Below, piece after piece: positions 21,954-22,871 of a DNA stretch of 22,871 nt (the stretch's first letter is position 1; every line of letters begins with the position of its first letter). The notes below the pieces were generated by a model. That model ran no database searches. It had not been told where the DNA came from and saw only the letters and a program-made list of their open reading frames with translations. The stretch spans positions 1 through 22,871 of IMG/VR virus record IMGVR_UViG_3300036401_000682, one strand, 5' to 3'. Origin of the DNA: a virus. The position numbers were made by a program, and so were the translations under genes.

Positions 21954-22871
21954 TTACGCCGCCTGGCCACTCGGCAGAGTCTGGCGGGACACCTGCACGG
22001 TCTGACCGCCTTCCATGTTGACGATGAACTTCTCGTTGATTGCCTGGTATTGCACCTGCGCATCTGATTGAACGTAGCCGAGATCGGTCCGGCTGGGGGG
22101 ATTGTTGGACGTGTCACAGATCACGCTGAAGGGCAGGCTGCCGTCCGCGCTGCCAAGCAAACCCTGCCCGAGCATGTTCTGCAGAAACGCCAGCTGCGTG
22201 GCGCGTATCCTGCGGAACAAGTCCGCGGTGATCACCTGACCGACGTATTGACCCATACCAGCTGAAAGCGTCGCCGCGATGTAGTTTGTCAGGCGTGTGT
22301 AATTGTCTCCGCTGACGGCGGCATTGGATGACGAGTTGTGACCACCACGCACGCCCCAGAAATTGCCGCCAGGCTGTGGATTGCTGACCACATCGATGCC
22401 CGCGCTCAACAGTGCTGCGAGGTCCGCGGACGAATAGGAAGCGCTCTGGCCCGAACCCGGTGTGCCGGACTTCTGGCTGCCGATGACACTGTAGAGTTGC
22501 TTATTGAGGCTGGACTGTTCAGGTGAGAGGTTCGCCAGGCGCCCGGCAGTAAACCCCTGCGGCGATACCAGGCGGATTGCACCATTGACTTGATCGGACC
22601 ACCATAGCCAGTCACCGAACATCAGTTTCGCTGCGTAACTGTCCAGCCCCGCCTGCTGTTTGACGGTGACGGCGTTCTGGATGCTGTCGCCGGCCGGACC
22701 CGTGAGGACCATGTAGATGCCTTCCTCGAGTCCGAACTCGGCCTGTGTTGTCCAATAGTCGGGATCATCGGCGTCCGATAACGTTGCAATCCCGCAATCC
22801 TGGCCGCGCAGTGCATACAAGCCAGAGCGCGGCGGGATATCGGCGCCGACGAGGCTTGTTACCGTAACGCT
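21954..22871 (-). CDS. Tail sheath protein (N-terminal part beyond the window)
   Basis: The frame is open from the right window edge to TAA 21956-21954, giving 305 visible residues; the start is not in the window. The C-terminal sheath domain is visible as YTRLTNYIAATLSAGMGQYV, then ITADLFRRIRATQLAFLQNM and LGYVQSDAQVQYQAINEKFI (a strand that inserts into neighbouring subunits). Upstream is a subtilisin-like-fold-type sheath core with SYSSADLAALLSAGIDVVSNP and NFWGVRGGHNSS. Contraction of this protein would drive the tube and spike into the cell. Identity is well supported by the sequence and by the tube gene that follows. Confidence 0.9.
   Translation of the reverse strand, partial: SVTVTSLVGADIPPRSGLYALRGQDCGIATLSDADDPDYWTTQAEFGLEEGIYMVLTGPAGDSIQNAVTVKQQAGLDSYAAKLMFGDWLWWSDQVNGAIRLVSPQGFTAGRLANLSPEQSSLNKQLYSVIGSQKSGTPGSGQSASYSSADLAALLSAGIDVVSNPQPGGNFWGVRGGHNSSSNAAVSGDNYTRLTNYIAATLSAGMGQYVGQVITADLFRRIRATQLAFLQNMLGQGLLGSADGSLPFSVICDTSNNPPSRTDLGYVQSDAQVQYQAINEKFIVNMEGGQTVQVSRQTLPSGQAA

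Noticed and set aside
5227-22871. Calling the locus a tailocin or gene transfer agent
   Set aside because: Only tail, fibre and lysis genes are visible, but the locus continues beyond 22871. The absence of head and terminase genes in this window is not evidence of their absence from the element.
1-22871. Toxin-antitoxin, restriction, retron or other defence genes hidden in the operon
   Set aside because: All frames with coding character fit the tail, fibre, lysis or mutagenesis genes listed. No nuclease, methylase, reverse transcriptase or toxin motif was found, and there are no gaps large enough to hold one.

Overview
The window joins a bacterial DNA-damage mutagenesis operon to the tail end of a contractile-tailed phage-type locus. 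It is GC-rich throughout. The imuA-imuB-dnaE2 order and the style of the tail proteins suggest an alphaproteobacterium. Acetobacteraceae or a relative is possible, but I cannot fix the genus.

Positions 1-5215 (+ strand) hold the ImuA (5' end missing)-ImuB-DnaE2 translesion cassette. The genes overlap and are read as one unit. The promoter and any LexA box lie outside the window.

Positions 5227-22871 (all - strand, so read right to left) hold a tightly packed late operon of a Mu/P2-like contractile tail. The order is sheath (its start is cut off by the right window edge), tube, tail assembly chaperone with a -1 ribosomal frameshift site, a short Pro/Ala-rich protein in the tape-measure position, a 61-aa protein, a baseplate protein, a LysM/tail-X-like protein, a gpD-type hub split over two frames, the gpV/gp45 spike, the gp25/gpW wedge, baseplate J (gp47), and tail protein I (gp48). 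A long adsorption block follows: a glycine-rich fibre, an 88-aa fibre-associated protein, a fibre-tail adaptor, a 920-aa repeat and beta-helix fibre, a 728-aa fibronectin-type-III fibre, and a 693-aa LamG-like/SGNH esterase. The last gene is a GH108-type endolysin. Most genes abut or overlap by a few bases. No head, terminase, portal, integrase or holin gene is visible, so the window alone cannot tell a full prophage from a tailocin or another tail-derived particle.

The two blocks converge with only 11 bp between the dnaE2 stop and the endolysin stop. The strongest non-routine signals are three. One is a complete programmed -1 frameshift signal in the chaperone gene: GGGAAAC, the 0-frame stop, a 6-nt spacer and a perfect 9-bp stem. 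The second is the reading-frame break in the hub gene. The third is the modular fibre block, in which two large fibres share an N-terminal module and are followed by a tail-borne carbohydrate esterase. No gene-free stretch exceeds 100 bp.
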